DNA of 64,000 bases from an uncultured Acidimicrobiales bacterium (GTDB taxonomy: Bacteria > Actinomycetota > Acidimicrobiia > Acidimicrobiales > CATQHL01). Both the position numbers and the translations under genes were made by a program. The stretch is taken from positions 1,313,753 to 1,377,752 of the forward strand of contig CATQHL010000001.1 of the NCBI GenBank assembly GCA_958295925.1. The letters run 5' to 3'. Below the pieces are notes generated by a model. The model made no database searches. It saw only the letters and a list, made by a program, of their open reading frames with translations, and was not told the DNA's origin. Positions 36,060 to 44,600 of the stretch are shown here, in pieces. Each line of letters opens with the position of its first letter. The stretch's first letter is position 1.

Positions 36060-36160
36060 TCGTGTTGCCCCTTTGAGCAGGCATCTTGCCTTTCGCTGCA
36101 TGAGCAACTGATGCAGCCTTTCAATAGTCACAGTAAAGACTGTGACTATTGAGTTTTTTT
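36060..36160 (+). ncRNA. Candidate small RNA ending in a strong intrinsic terminator
   Basis: On the plus strand, GCTGCAT (36095-36101) pairs with ATGCAGC (36111-36117), then the 14-bp terminator stem follows, then T7. All flanking protein genes are on the minus strand and the nearest upstream plus-strand gene (parB) ends 3 kb away. Something must therefore be transcribed rightward just before it, or the element is an anti-readthrough barrier. The 5' end is a guess and no promoter was fixed. Confidence 0.35.
36121..36160 (+). terminator. Rho-independent terminator on the plus strand
   Basis: A perfect 14-bp stem (36121-36134 with 36139-36152), loop AAAG, is followed after one base by TTTTTTT (36154-36160). 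Only the plus strand has the T tract after the stem. It is the clearest classical terminator in the window. Confidence 0.85.
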
Positions 36161-36329
36161 GGACGCTGGAATAATTTGCGCATGATTTCCATGCACCAAA
36201 TGAGTGCCTGAGAATATAGCTTGCGACCCACTAGCAGCATGCCTTATTCACATCTGTCAGAACGAAATTCACAGAAAAAAACTAAACAGGAGGCTGAAGC
36301 TGTCGAGGAGTGGCGGTTGTGGTGATATG

Positions 36330-37088
36330 TCACTTTCTGCCGATTAGCAGGTCATAGGCGGCGTTGATCTCAGTTGCCTTGAGGTGGGCCGCCTCCCTGT
36401 TTTTCTTGCTCGCTTTGTCGGGATGGTGATCCAACATGAGACGATTGCGTGCAGCCCGAAGCTCGCCAATTGAAGCACCTGGCGCAACTTTCAGAGTCTT
36501 GTAGGCCTTGTCTCTTGCTGCCTCCGTCTCGGCAACTGGATCTCCGAAGAGCATTTCCAATAGTGTGTGAAGAATCGAAAGAGGAATTTCCAATAGCTTG
36601 GCCAGTCCTTCCAGCCGCGCTTTTTCGCTGGAACTGATTTTCTCGTCTACGGCTGCTATGTCGATTGCCAAGCGGAGCAGAACGAATCTCTGCTCTTGAT
36701 TCAACAGCGAGACGTTGATGTCCTGTCTTGTCGCACTCTGCAGAAGTTCGTCGGCGTCCGCCAGGGTAAGTTCGCCATCTGACAGCCGAATCAAGTGTTC
36801 ACAGGCTCGTCTCCACTCTTGAGTGCCGGATCCTTGAGATTTTGCAACATGCTTCAGAACGGCGGCTGCGGTGCGGAACAATAACACGTTTTCTTGCTGA
36901 ACCAGCTTGACATACTTTAGATATTCCTTCTTGAATTTGTGCCTCAGCCAAGAATATCTAACCAAGAAGATTACGAATCTAACTCCACCAAAGATCAGCA
37001 AAATCAAACCAATACGGAGCACAATAGAATTTCGGCTTGCTGCACCGGCAATCGTTAAGACGAGTCCAAGAATGAGATCAAACCACAT
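36330..37088 (-). CDS. DjlA-like membrane J-domain protein
   Basis: One or two N-terminal TM segments (LILGLVLTIAGAASRNSIVLRIGLILLIFGGV) are followed by a TerB-like helical middle (about residues 100-180, LLRLAIDIAAVDEKISSSEKARLEGLAKLL) and a C-terminal J-domain (about 195-252) with the HPD motif in LDHHPDKASKKN. This order matches DjlA, a membrane-bound DnaK co-chaperone best known from proteobacteria. Local composition is AT-richer than the flanks. It ends the two-gene run with the pseudokinase gene, from which it is four bases away. Confidence 0.8.
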   Translation of the reverse strand: MWFDLILGLVLTIAGAASRNSIVLRIGLILLIFGGVRFVIFLVRYSWLRHKFKKEYLKYVKLVQQENVLLFRTAAAVLKHVAKSQGSGTQEWRRACEHLIRLSDGELTLADADELLQSATRQDINVSLLNQEQRFVLLRLAIDIAAVDEKISSSEKARLEGLAKLLEIPLSILHTLLEMLFGDPVAETEAARDKAYKTLKVAPGASIGELRAARNRLMLDHHPDKASKKNREAAHLKATEINAAYDLLIGRK

Positions 37089-37091
37089 TAA

Positions 37092-38744
37092 CTATTCTCC
37101 ATTTGCCGGAAAAATCACGACTTCGGAAATTTGTATTAAATCGGTGCGGGCAGCGCGAGGCTCGGGTATCCAAAGCAAAATTGAATTGGCCTTTATACCG
37201 CCCATCTGGTATCGCACCACATCTTTTTCCAAGGTGTGTGAATCTACTACTTGGCCCCAGTCGGGAAGCTCAGGGTAGGCAGCGTCCGCTACGTAAATCT
37301 CCCCTGTCCATCCAGGAGTAGGGGAGTGGATGTCCACTATCCACAGCTCTTGGTCCTCTTGCAGTTTCAAAACCAGTCCCACCCCTTGCACAGTGGGATT
37401 GCCGGCGGTTATTCCTGGCGTTGCCCAGAATGTTGACAAGTCTCCGTCGAATGAAAGTGACGGCTCGGTGCCGATTGACTCATAACTTACGCCCGGAATA
37501 AACGTGGTTGAATAGGCGAAGGCAACTTCGGCTCCACTGTCGAGCGTGCGCTCCTCGACGTCGGTGACAGGGCTGGCGTCGCTGGTGACCGTATTGCTGC
37601 TGGGCGGGCGGGCGACTTCGCCGAAGGACGTGCCGGGGTTTTCGCCGCCGTCGGGGGGTTCCGTCAGATCGGTCGTTGGTCTCTCGTCTCCCGTCGCCGT
37701 CGTATCCGAAACAGGAGGCGCCGGCGCGACAGTTGTGACACGCTCAGCAGTCGGCGCTTGCCCGTTGAGAGTCTCGGGTGAGGATTGGCCTGAGGTCAAG
37801 ATAGAGGCTGCGATTCCGCCACCAAGCGCCAGCAGACCCACGCCGATCAGCCACCAGCGCACCCTGCGCCGCCTCTCCATCCACGCTGGCGGGCTTGAGC
37901 CCTCACCTCGAGACGGCGCAGCAGCCCCCAGATCATCTGCAGACCCCCAGCCAGTTCCCGCAGCCCCCGCCCCGGCCCCGGCAACAGAAGGCAGGTGCTC
38001 CAAGGCAGAAAGGAGTTCCGTCTTTGCCGCCCGCAGGGAGGGTCGTCTCAGGCGATCTTCGGAAGTGGCAGCGGCCAGAAATGCCAGGAAGTCGTCGGGC
38101 AGCGTGACCTCGTTGATCTCAAGCAGCACGGCATCGCGCCTAGTTGCATCAAGGCACGCCTCCAGCAGCCTTCCGAGGGCGTAGACCTCTGCGCTCTCGT
38201 CCGCCGCCTCGCCTGGCTTCAGGGACGGATCTACGTAAATGCCTCGGCGCGCCGACCCGCTCGAGTCGAGCGCCCAGACGCTTCCAAAGTCTGTGACCTT
38301 TACAATCCTGTCGGCGCACAGCCAGACGCTTTCTGGTCGCAGGTTTTGGTGGAAGATGCCGTGTTCGTGCCCGGCAAACAATGCGTCTGTAACGTGCGCC
38401 CCCGTAGCGATGAATTCCGCAGGCTTGAGAGCGCCTCGGGCGCGCAGGAAATGGCTGAGTTGCCTTCCCCTTACTTTCTCCCTTACCGCTCCTTTTGCCA
38501 GATCGTCGTCGATTGTGTCGTAGGTTGCCAGGATGTTGGGGTGGCTGAGTTGCGCCATTGTCCCCATCTCGTTTTGGAACAACTCCCTCGCCGCTTCCGT
38601 TTGCGCAACTTCCGGGCGAAGCAGCTTTACGATTACGTCTCTGCTCAGAATTTCATCGTGAGCCACCCACGTATTCGAATTTGACTCCTCCTCGACGACT
38701 TTTTCGAGCCGGTAGCGGTCCTTAAGGAGGATCCCCCTGTGCAT
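37092..38744 (-). CDS. Pseudokinase with TM helix and discoidin-like ectodomain (MviN C-terminal half equivalent)
   Basis: Residues 1-250 are a Ser/Thr-kinase fold. Lys40 (DVIVKLLRP) and DFG (152-154) are kept, but the HRD motif reads HQN (132-134) and the glycine loop lacks glycines, so catalysis is unlikely. A Gly/Ala linker, one TM (about 297-317), a Thr/Pro-rich stretch and a galactose-binding-like domain (SLSFDGDLSTFWAT ... RTDLIQISEVVIFPA) follow. In Mycobacterium the same modules form the tail of MviN/MurJ (Rv3910) at this same place in the gene order. Here no MurJ part is attached. Confidence 0.8.
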   Translation of the reverse strand: MHRGILLKDRYRLEKVVEEESNSNTWVAHDEILSRDVIVKLLRPEVAQTEAARELFQNEMGTMAQLSHPNILATYDTIDDDLAKGAVREKVRGRQLSHFLRARGALKPAEFIATGAHVTDALFAGHEHGIFHQNLRPESVWLCADRIVKVTDFGSVWALDSSGSARRGIYVDPSLKPGEAADESAEVYALGRLLEACLDATRRDAVLLEINEVTLPDDFLAFLAAATSEDRLRRPSLRAAKTELLSALEHLPSVAGAGAGAAGTGWGSADDLGAAAPSRGEGSSPPAWMERRRRVRWWLIGVGLLALGGGIAASILTSGQSSPETLNGQAPTAERVTTVAPAPPVSDTTATGDERPTTDLTEPPDGGENPGTSFGEVARPPSSNTVTSDASPVTDVEERTLDSGAEVAFAYSTTFIPGVSYESIGTEPSLSFDGDLSTFWATPGITAGNPTVQGVGLVLKLQEDQELWIVDIHSPTPGWTGEIYVADAAYPELPDWGQVVDSHTLEKDVVRYQMGGIKANSILLWIPEPRAARTDLIQISEVVIFPANGE

Positions 38745-38792
38745 TGGGTTTTTTTCGACTACCCGAAAGCTGTTCCCGCTTGCCCGGGGGCG

Positions 38793-39641
38793 TCATGCCG
38801 CGGCGTTAGTCGTGTATGTGACGCCAACTATTCCTTGTCCGGCGTGGGTACCAATAACAGGGCCGATGTCGCCAATACGCGCATTTGAGATGTCCAGAGA
38901 ATCTCCCAGAATGCCCAGCAGGAGGTCGAAGTCCTGCGCTTGCCCGTGCCCGAGGTAGAGGTCGGATATCGGGGAGTCTTTCAGAAGCCTGTTCCGAATC
39001 CATTCGAATGCCCGGCGTCTGGTTCTGGGCTTGGCGGCTTCGAGTACCACACCGGTGCTTACGTCGACAATGGGCTTGATGGCCAGGACGTTTCCGAACA
39101 TCGCCTTCGCGCCGCTTACCCGGCCGCTGCGCTTCAGATTATCCAGGGTGTTGAGCGCCCCGTAGAGGCGGGTTCGCTCTGTCAGGTCGGTGGCCAGAGA
39201 GACCACTTCAGCCAAGTCGGCGCCTGCGGCGGCGGCCTTTGCGGCGTTGATGGCTATCGACCCCAGCCCGCCTGTGAGTGAGCGGCTGTCCACGCAGCGA
39301 ACCTCGATCTCATCTTTCACGCTCTCAGCGGCCTTTACGGCGACTTGTCCTGTGGCAGAAAGGGCGTGGGAGATGTTTACGCACAGCACTCCTGAGGCGC
39401 CCTCTGAGGCAAGACGGCGGAAGATCTCGATGAAGGGCCCCTCGCCCGGCGCAGCGGTAGTGGGCAGTTCGGGGCTCTCGGCCATCTTCCTGTAGAAATC
39501 CGCTGAGGAGAGATCGCGCCCGTCTAGGTATTCCTGGTCGCCGAAGATGACCGTGAGCGGCACCATGGTGATGCCGAATTCTTCAAGCAGATCGTCGGGC
39601 AGGTCGCAAGTGCTGTCTGTTACGACTCGTATGTTGCTCAT
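38793..39641 (-). CDS. DegV-family fatty-acid-binding protein
   Basis: The 282-residue product starts IRVVTDSTCDLPDDLLEEFG and has DQEYLDGRDLSSADFYRKM, LPTTAAPGEG and the central LCVNISHALSATGQVA, the DegV pattern. Family members bind a fatty acid; some act as FakB partners of fatty-acid kinase FakA. No fakA gene is seen in this window. ATG is at 39641, divergent from the deacetylase gene. Confidence 0.92.
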   Translation of the reverse strand: MSNIRVVTDSTCDLPDDLLEEFGITMVPLTVIFGDQEYLDGRDLSSADFYRKMAESPELPTTAAPGEGPFIEIFRRLASEGASGVLCVNISHALSATGQVAVKAAESVKDEIEVRCVDSRSLTGGLGSIAINAAKAAAAGADLAEVVSLATDLTERTRLYGALNTLDNLKRSGRVSGAKAMFGNVLAIKPIVDVSTGVVLEAAKPRTRRRAFEWIRNRLLKDSPISDLYLGHGQAQDFDLLLGILGDSLDISNARIGDIGPVIGTHAGQGIVGVTYTTNAAA

Positions 39642-39755
39642 AGGTACCCCCCTGGTTCAGTCGTTTCCCCCCGCCGGGCGTAGATTCCAGATTGTTCCTC
39701 TCTCGCTCGGCGAGATTTGCTATTGCTAAAGATAATGCTTCAATAGGCTCGCTTT

Positions 39756-40766
39756 GTGTCTGTGCTGTTTTTGACTGACGAGCGCTACTTGAATCACGAC
39801 CCGGGCTCGTTCCACCCAGAGTCACCCCGGCGACTGTCTGCGGTTCGCTCCGGGCTGCGCTCGGCAGGGCTGACGGACGCCCTCGTCTCCATGGTCCCTG
39901 CACCCGCCCTCGAGGAAGATCTGCATTCTGTGCACGACGCTGGCATGGTTGCTGCACTTGGGAAGATCTGCGACGCGGCCCCGGCGGCTGTCGACGCTGA
40001 CACGTACGTGAGCGAAGGCTCCCTGACTGCGGCACGCCTGGCGGCAGGAGCAGGGCTTACCGCCATCGAGGCTCTGCAAGACTCGCATGGACGCCTGGCG
40101 GCGGCGTTTTGCGCGGTGCGGCCTCCTGGTCATCACGCCTCGGCCTTCGGCTCGATGGGGTTCTGTCTCTTCAACAACGTAGCGGTGGCCGCAGCCCGCC
40201 TGCGGGCGGGTGGCGAGCGGGTGCTGATTTTGGACTACGACGCTCACCACGGCAACGGGACGCAGGACATCTTCTACTCCTGTCCCGACGTGCTCTACGT
40301 GTCGATGCATCAACACCCCGCCTACCCGGGCACCGGAGCGGTGACGGAGACAGGGGCTGGCGCAGGTCGCGGCGCCACGCTCAACCTTCCCTTCCCACCT
40401 GGCGCCACCGGCGACGTCTACCTGCGGGCGTGGGACGAGGTTGTGCTTCCGGTAGTCGAGCGTTTCACACCGACGTGGTTGCTGATCTCCGCCGGATTCG
40501 ACGCCCACAGGGCAGACCCGCTCACTTCCATGGGTCTCAGCAGCGGGGATTTTGCAGACCTCACGGCGGCCGCTGTGAAGTTGGTGGGGCCGTCGAAGGT
40601 GGTGGCCTTTCTTGAGGGTGGTTACGACCTCGAAGCCCTGGCTCTATCCTCGGCGACTTGTGTTGCCGCCTTGGCGGGCGAGATCCGCCACCCGGAGGCC
40701 TCCACCTCGGGCGGGCCGGGCCGGGCTGTGCTGGCCGACGCGGCTGCGGTTCACCTGGCAGCCTGA
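39756..40766 (+). CDS. Histone-deacetylase-family amidohydrolase
   Basis: Bacterial members remove acetyl groups from polyamines, acetoin-related or protein substrates using zinc. The catalytic histidine pair is in RPPGHHASAFGSMGFCLFNN, the metal ligands in LDYDAHHGNGTQDIFY and ISAGFDAHRADPLTSMGLS, and the C-terminal loop in LEGGYDLEALA. At 336 residues it is a standard class. The start is GTG at 39756. The substrate is unknown. Confidence 0.9.
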   Translation: MSVLFLTDERYLNHDPGSFHPESPRRLSAVRSGLRSAGLTDALVSMVPAPALEEDLHSVHDAGMVAALGKICDAAPAAVDADTYVSEGSLTAARLAAGAGLTAIEALQDSHGRLAAAFCAVRPPGHHASAFGSMGFCLFNNVAVAAARLRAGGERVLILDYDAHHGNGTQDIFYSCPDVLYVSMHQHPAYPGTGAVTETGAGAGRGATLNLPFPPGATGDVYLRAWDEVVLPVVERFTPTWLLISAGFDAHRADPLTSMGLSSGDFADLTAAAVKLVGPSKVVAFLEGGYDLEALALSSATCVAALAGEIRHPEASTSGGPGRAVLADAAAVHLAA

Positions 40767-40775
40767 TCTTCTCCG

Positions 40776-42194
40776 ATGAGCCTTGAGAACTTGCGCACAG
40801 CGGTGGATGAGATGTCACCCTGGGGTCTTAGAATTGCCGCCGCTGGTGGATGGTCGGTCTATTTGGTGGGGGGAGTGGTGAGAGACCTGCTCCTGGGAAG
40901 GCGGTTCGCCGCCGACACAGAGGTGGACATGACCACTGACGCCCGCCCTGCGCAGATCAAGGCGGCGCTTGAGGGTTGGGTGGATGCCATCTGGACGCAG
41001 GGGGAGCGCTTTGGGACGGTTGGCTGCCGACTGGGGGATCGGGTCGTGGAGGTCACCACCCACAGGGCGGATGTCTATGTGGAGACCTCCCGCAAGCCCA
41101 GCGTCTCGTTTGGCGACGACGTGCACTCCGACCTTTCTAGGCGTGACTTCACGATCAACGCCATGGCCGTGCGCCTGCCAGCCGCAGCAGTCGCGCCTCC
41201 CAAGGAAGCCGAGGTGGAACTCCTTGATCCCTTTGGGGGTGTCAAGGATTTGTCGGAGGGCGTGCTTCGGACGCCGCTCGCCCCTGAGGAATCGTTTTCA
41301 GATGATCCTCTCAGGATGCTCAGGGCCGCACGGTTTGTGTCATCCCTGGGCGTCGTGCCGCATCCTGAGGCGACTAAGGCGATGACCGCCCTCGCCGAGC
41401 GCCTGTCAATTGTCTCCTCAGAGCGTCTCAGCAGAGAGCTGGAACTGTTGATGGGCACCAGCGACCCGGCACCTGGAGTGCGTTTGTTAAACGAGACGGG
41501 GATGCTGCGGGAGATATTCGCAAGAAGCCTCGCCGACGATGAGCTTCTGATATTCGAAGAGGTGGCGGCGTCTTCATCGGCGCTTGTCGCCCGCCTGTCC
41601 GCCTTGTTGTGGTCGTTCGAGGACGCATCGGAGATCTTGAGGAACTTGAGGTTTTCTACGAGAGTCATCGAACGTGTTGCTTCAACAATCGAGGCTGCGG
41701 ATTCTTTGCTTTCGGCGGTTCCGGGGCCGGATTTGACGAGCGGCCACCAGAACGCCACCTCCCCTGATGGTCGAAGCGTCGGCGCCCGCGAAGAGCGGCG
41801 TGACCTGATCGCAGCCGATGATGCCGGAGAAGCCTGCCCCGTGTCGGACGCAGCTGTACGACGATGGGCCGCAGCGTCAAAGGCGGCTGCGCCTGACGCC
41901 ATCCGGCTGACGGCCGCGACCGTCGACGCCCGCTGCGAGCGCTTGCAGAGCCGAATCTCTCGCAAATGGCTGGACGAATTCGCCGAGATCTATCGCCGAT
42001 TGAGCGAAATCGAGGAACTGGACTCACCGAGCGTCCCTCTTTCCGGCAGGGAGGTGATGGCCGAGCTGAATGTCCAACCTGGCCCTGTAGTCGGGGAGGC
42101 GCTCAGATTCCTGGAGGAGTTGCGCATAATAGAGGGGCCGCAAAGCGCGGCGCAGGCACGGGCGAGCCTGAGGGACTGGCATCGGCGTGCATGA
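40776..42194 (+). CDS. pcnA: CCA-adding tRNA nucleotidyltransferase
   Basis: This enzyme adds or repairs CCA at tRNA 3' ends, needed here because none of the visible tRNA genes encodes it. The class II head GGVVRDLLLGRRFAAD, then RDFTINAMAVRLP and DPLRMLRAARFVSSLG, is clear. The metal-binding DxD reads E-V-D in TEVDMTTDA, an unusual change. An approximately 50-residue Ala/Asp-rich insertion (about residues 310-365) splits the C-terminal half. The neighbourhood matches the Rv3907c (pcnA) region of Mycobacterium. ATG is at 40776. Confidence 0.9.
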   Translation: MSLENLRTAVDEMSPWGLRIAAAGGWSVYLVGGVVRDLLLGRRFAADTEVDMTTDARPAQIKAALEGWVDAIWTQGERFGTVGCRLGDRVVEVTTHRADVYVETSRKPSVSFGDDVHSDLSRRDFTINAMAVRLPAAAVAPPKEAEVELLDPFGGVKDLSEGVLRTPLAPEESFSDDPLRMLRAARFVSSLGVVPHPEATKAMTALAERLSIVSSERLSRELELLMGTSDPAPGVRLLNETGMLREIFARSLADDELLIFEEVAASSSALVARLSALLWSFEDASEILRNLRFSTRVIERVASTIEAADSLLSAVPGPDLTSGHQNATSPDGRSVGAREERRDLIAADDAGEACPVSDAAVRRWAAASKAAAPDAIRLTAATVDARCERLQSRISRKWLDEFAEIYRRLSEIEELDSPSVPLSGREVMAELNVQPGPVVGEALRFLEELRIIEGPQSAAQARASLRDWHRRA

Positions 42195-42227
42195 CGGGGT
42201 GACGGCTGGTTCGGCTACGGTATTGCC

Positions 42228-42644
42228 ATGACCGCGATGGTTCCCAATTCTTCCATCGTCGCTACATCCACTGTGGATTACCGGTTGGTGCGAAACGCCG
42301 CCCTTGCCGGGCTGAAAGAGGGCAGCACTTCCCTTGAGAGCGCCTGCTACTCGCATCCTGAGCTTTTGCGGGCTGCCCGCTCCTACAGCGAGCAGACTTC
42401 CGATGAGTGCCCCCTCTGCGAAGACGAAAAGCTTGTTCTGGTGCGCTACGTGTTCGGGCCGCGCCTGCCCTCCAGCGGCCTTTGCGTGCTTACCGCAAAG
42501 GATTTCGAACGCATCAGCCGACGTAAGGGGAACTTCGTCTGCTACGTGGTGGAGGTCTGCGTGGAGTGCGGCTGGAACCATCCCCGAAGCAGATTTGAGT
42601 TTCAGGGCGTTCAAAGCGCCCGCTCAGCCGCCGCCGGCGCCTAA
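42228..42644 (+). CDS. DUF5318-family zinc-ribbon-like protein
   Basis: The 138-residue product carries VDYRLVRNAALAGLKEG, then ACYSHPELLRAARSYSEQTS, CPLCEDEKLVLVRYVFG and YVVEVCVECGWNHPRSRFE. Two CxxC pairs look like a zinc ribbon. This is the pattern I associate with DUF5318, a small protein of many actinobacteria with no known role. ATG is at 42228, 34 bases after pcnA. Confidence 0.85.
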   Translation: MTAMVPNSSIVATSTVDYRLVRNAALAGLKEGSTSLESACYSHPELLRAARSYSEQTSDECPLCEDEKLVLVRYVFGPRLPSSGLCVLTAKDFERISRRKGNFVCYVVEVCVECGWNHPRSRFEFQGVQSARSAAAGA

Positions 42645-42695
42645 AGAGGCTGCCTTTAGAGGCCGCCCCTTCTATTGGGGTTCAGCCTCCACGAT

Positions 42696-43538
42696 TCAGG
42701 GTCCAGTTTCTGCGGGTCGGCTGGAGTCCGCCGCCCAGGCCGACCATGATCCCACAAAGAGCCTCCCGGGGCCAAGGCCGGCCTCTTTCAGCGCAAGCAG
42801 ATCGAGGCAGGCGCTGACCCCGGAGCCGCAGTAAGCCACGACAGCGGTATCTTCCCCGACTCCCAGCGCGGCGTAGCGCTGGTGCAGCTCCTCGCCCGGG
42901 AGGAGTTTGGAACTCTCCCCCAGGTTGTCGCTGAACGGTGCGTTTATGGCACCGGGAATGTGCCCGAAACGCTGGTCGATTGCGTTCGGCGTCCCGGCGA
43001 AGCGTTCAGGGGATCTGGCGTCGAGTATCACGCAGTCAGATCGGCTTCGCAGCCATTCCACCTCTTCTGCGGACGCCAGGGCCTCCATCGGCCACGGTCT
43101 CGGTTCAAACCTTGCCCGCTCCGGCATTGAGTTATCGTCTTCGGATGAGGCCAGAGGACCGCCCCAGGCCTCAAGGCCCCCGTCCAGCACAGCGGCGGGC
43201 TCCCCCAGCACGCTGAGCATCCACCAAAGCCTTCCGGCGACCATTCCTCCGCAATCGTCATAGGACACAACCAGCCTTCTGCCTCCAATGCCGGCTCGCC
43301 CCATCGCTTCGGCGAAGCGCTCCGGTTCGGGCAGGGGATGGCGACCCCCTTGCTTGGTCGGCGGGCCGGAAAGGTCTTCGTCAAGATCAATGAAGACTGC
43401 GCCGGGAATGTGCCCTTCCTCGTATGCGGCCCGCCCTGATCGGCCGTCGAGGTACCATCGCACGTCGGCGACCGTCACCTCGCCCAGATTGGCCCGCAGC
43501 CAGTCCGCGCTTACGACCGTCCTGCTAGTCGGCGACAT
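42696..43538 (-). CDS. Two-domain sulfurtransferase (thiosulfate/3-mercaptopyruvate type)
   Basis: Two rhodanese domains are present: an inactive N-terminal one (LGEVTVADVRWYLDGRSGRAAYEEGHIPGA) and a C-terminal one with the active cysteine in VAYCGSGVSACLDLLALKEAG. The CGSGVSA loop is closer to 3-mercaptopyruvate enzymes than to thiosulfate enzymes. ATG at 43538 (MSPTSRTVVSADWL) gives 280 residues; the frame extends to 43607 with atypical sequence. Confidence 0.9.
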   Translation of the reverse strand: MSPTSRTVVSADWLRANLGEVTVADVRWYLDGRSGRAAYEEGHIPGAVFIDLDEDLSGPPTKQGGRHPLPEPERFAEAMGRAGIGGRRLVVSYDDCGGMVAGRLWWMLSVLGEPAAVLDGGLEAWGGPLASSEDDNSMPERARFEPRPWPMEALASAEEVEWLRSRSDCVILDARSPERFAGTPNAIDQRFGHIPGAINAPFSDNLGESSKLLPGEELHQRYAALGVGEDTAVVAYCGSGVSACLDLLALKEAGLGPGRLFVGSWSAWAADSSRPAETGP

Positions 43539-43566
43539 CCTCTTCAGGCCACGCTTTGAATGATTC

Positions 43567-44349
43567 TCACCTGCCGGAGAACTCGGCCTTGCCAGGCCCC
43601 TTCTCAAGGAAACTAGCTACTCCCAACCGAGCGTCTTCCGTTGCGAATGCTGCGGCAAACTCCTCGCTTTCCAGAGTCAGCGCTGCGGGCAGCGGCATGT
43701 CCATTCCCAGGGAAATTGAGCGTTTGGCAGAAGCCAGCGCGGACGGCCCGGCTGCATAGCGCCGGGCCAGCCTCAGCGCCGTCTGATAGGCGTCGGATGC
43801 CGGCACTACCTGGTCTGCCAGCCCTATGGCCCGTGCCTCGGGGGCTTTGACCTGCCTTCCGCTGAAGATGATCTCCTTCGCACGGCTCAACCCCACGAGC
43901 CTCGGGAGCCTTTGGGTTCCACCTGCTCCCGGTATGAGGCCCAGCAGAATTTCAGGCTGGCCGAACACCGCATCGTCGCCAGCTACGCGAAAGTCGGCGC
44001 TCAGCGCCAACTCGCAGCCCCCGCCGAGCGCGTACCCGTTTACAGCCGCGATGCTGATTTGAGGCAGGCCGGAGATATTGGCGAAAACCTCGCTCATCCG
44101 TTGTGAAATCTTTTTCGCCTCGGTTTCCGAGCGGTTCAAGAACTCCTTGATGTCGGCCCCAGCCGCAAAAATCTTAGGTCCGCCCCAGATCACAATCGCC
44201 CTGATTCCCTCCATCTCCTGCAGTCGCCGCGTCGCCTCGGCCAGATCTTCTACCAGACGGCTGCTCAAGGCGTTCATCGGCGGTCTTTCCAGAAATACCG
44301 TCGCAACCCCCGCTGCTGAGCCCTCTTCCACTCTCACGAACTCGCTCAT
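43567..44349 (-). CDS. Enoyl-CoA hydratase/isomerase family protein
   Basis: The crotonase fold is clear: FLERPPMNALSS, IVIWGGPKIFAAGADIKEFL, NGYALGGGCELALSADFRVA and FGQPEILLGLIPGAGGTQRLPRLVG. Both catalytic glutamates (GCELAL and QPEILLG) are kept, so hydratase activity is expected. ATG at 44349 (MSEFVRVEEG) gives 260 residues. The pathway is not indicated by neighbours. Confidence 0.92.
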   Translation of the reverse strand: MSEFVRVEEGSAAGVATVFLERPPMNALSSRLVEDLAEATRRLQEMEGIRAIVIWGGPKIFAAGADIKEFLNRSETEAKKISQRMSEVFANISGLPQISIAAVNGYALGGGCELALSADFRVAGDDAVFGQPEILLGLIPGAGGTQRLPRLVGLSRAKEIIFSGRQVKAPEARAIGLADQVVPASDAYQTALRLARRYAAGPSALASAKRSISLGMDMPLPAALTLESEEFAAAFATEDARLGVASFLEKGPGKAEFSGR

Positions 44350-44359
44350 GAGCTTCAAG

Positions 44360-44572
44360 CTAGCCAATAAGCAGGCTGGCGAGTGCCCAGATTGCAGCCA
44401 GGGTTCCGACAGCGATCATCAACAGGCTGCGAACCAGGGGGGGCCTGGGCAGATCCTCGCTTTGCCGTCCAACTGGGCGAGGTCGCACCAGGGCGAGGAG
44501 GTTCCCCAAGGCCAGGGCGGCCCCCAAGGCGAGCATGAGCCATTTCAAGATGTCGTCGCCGAGAAACGGCAT
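44360..44572 (-). CDS. 70-residue two-TM membrane protein
   Basis: ATG at 44572 gives MPFLGDDILKWLMLALGAAL, then a basic loop with PRP motifs, then a second helix SLLMIAVGTLAAIWALASLL. It lies 28 bases after dnaB and ten bases before the enoyl-CoA hydratase start, all on one strand, so it fits an operon. I do not recognise the family. The frame extends to 44656, but that would overlap dnaB. Confidence 0.65.
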   Translation of the reverse strand: MPFLGDDILKWLMLALGAALALGNLLALVRPRPVGRQSEDLPRPPLVRSLLMIAVGTLAAIWALASLLIG

Positions 44573-44600
44573 CGGCTGTCTATGCGTTGTGCGGCGGGTT

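Larger units (their letters stand above)
36027..36329. other. 303-nt gap with no protein gene
   Basis: Upstream of the two-TM gene and downstream of the DjlA-like gene (both minus). It holds the plus-strand double hairpin with T tract (36095-36160), a short GCATG/CATGC inverted repeat near 36180-36194, and an A-rich run near 36275-36284. It is AT-richer than the flanks. The promoter of the two-TM gene must lie here but was not identified. Confidence 0.7.
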
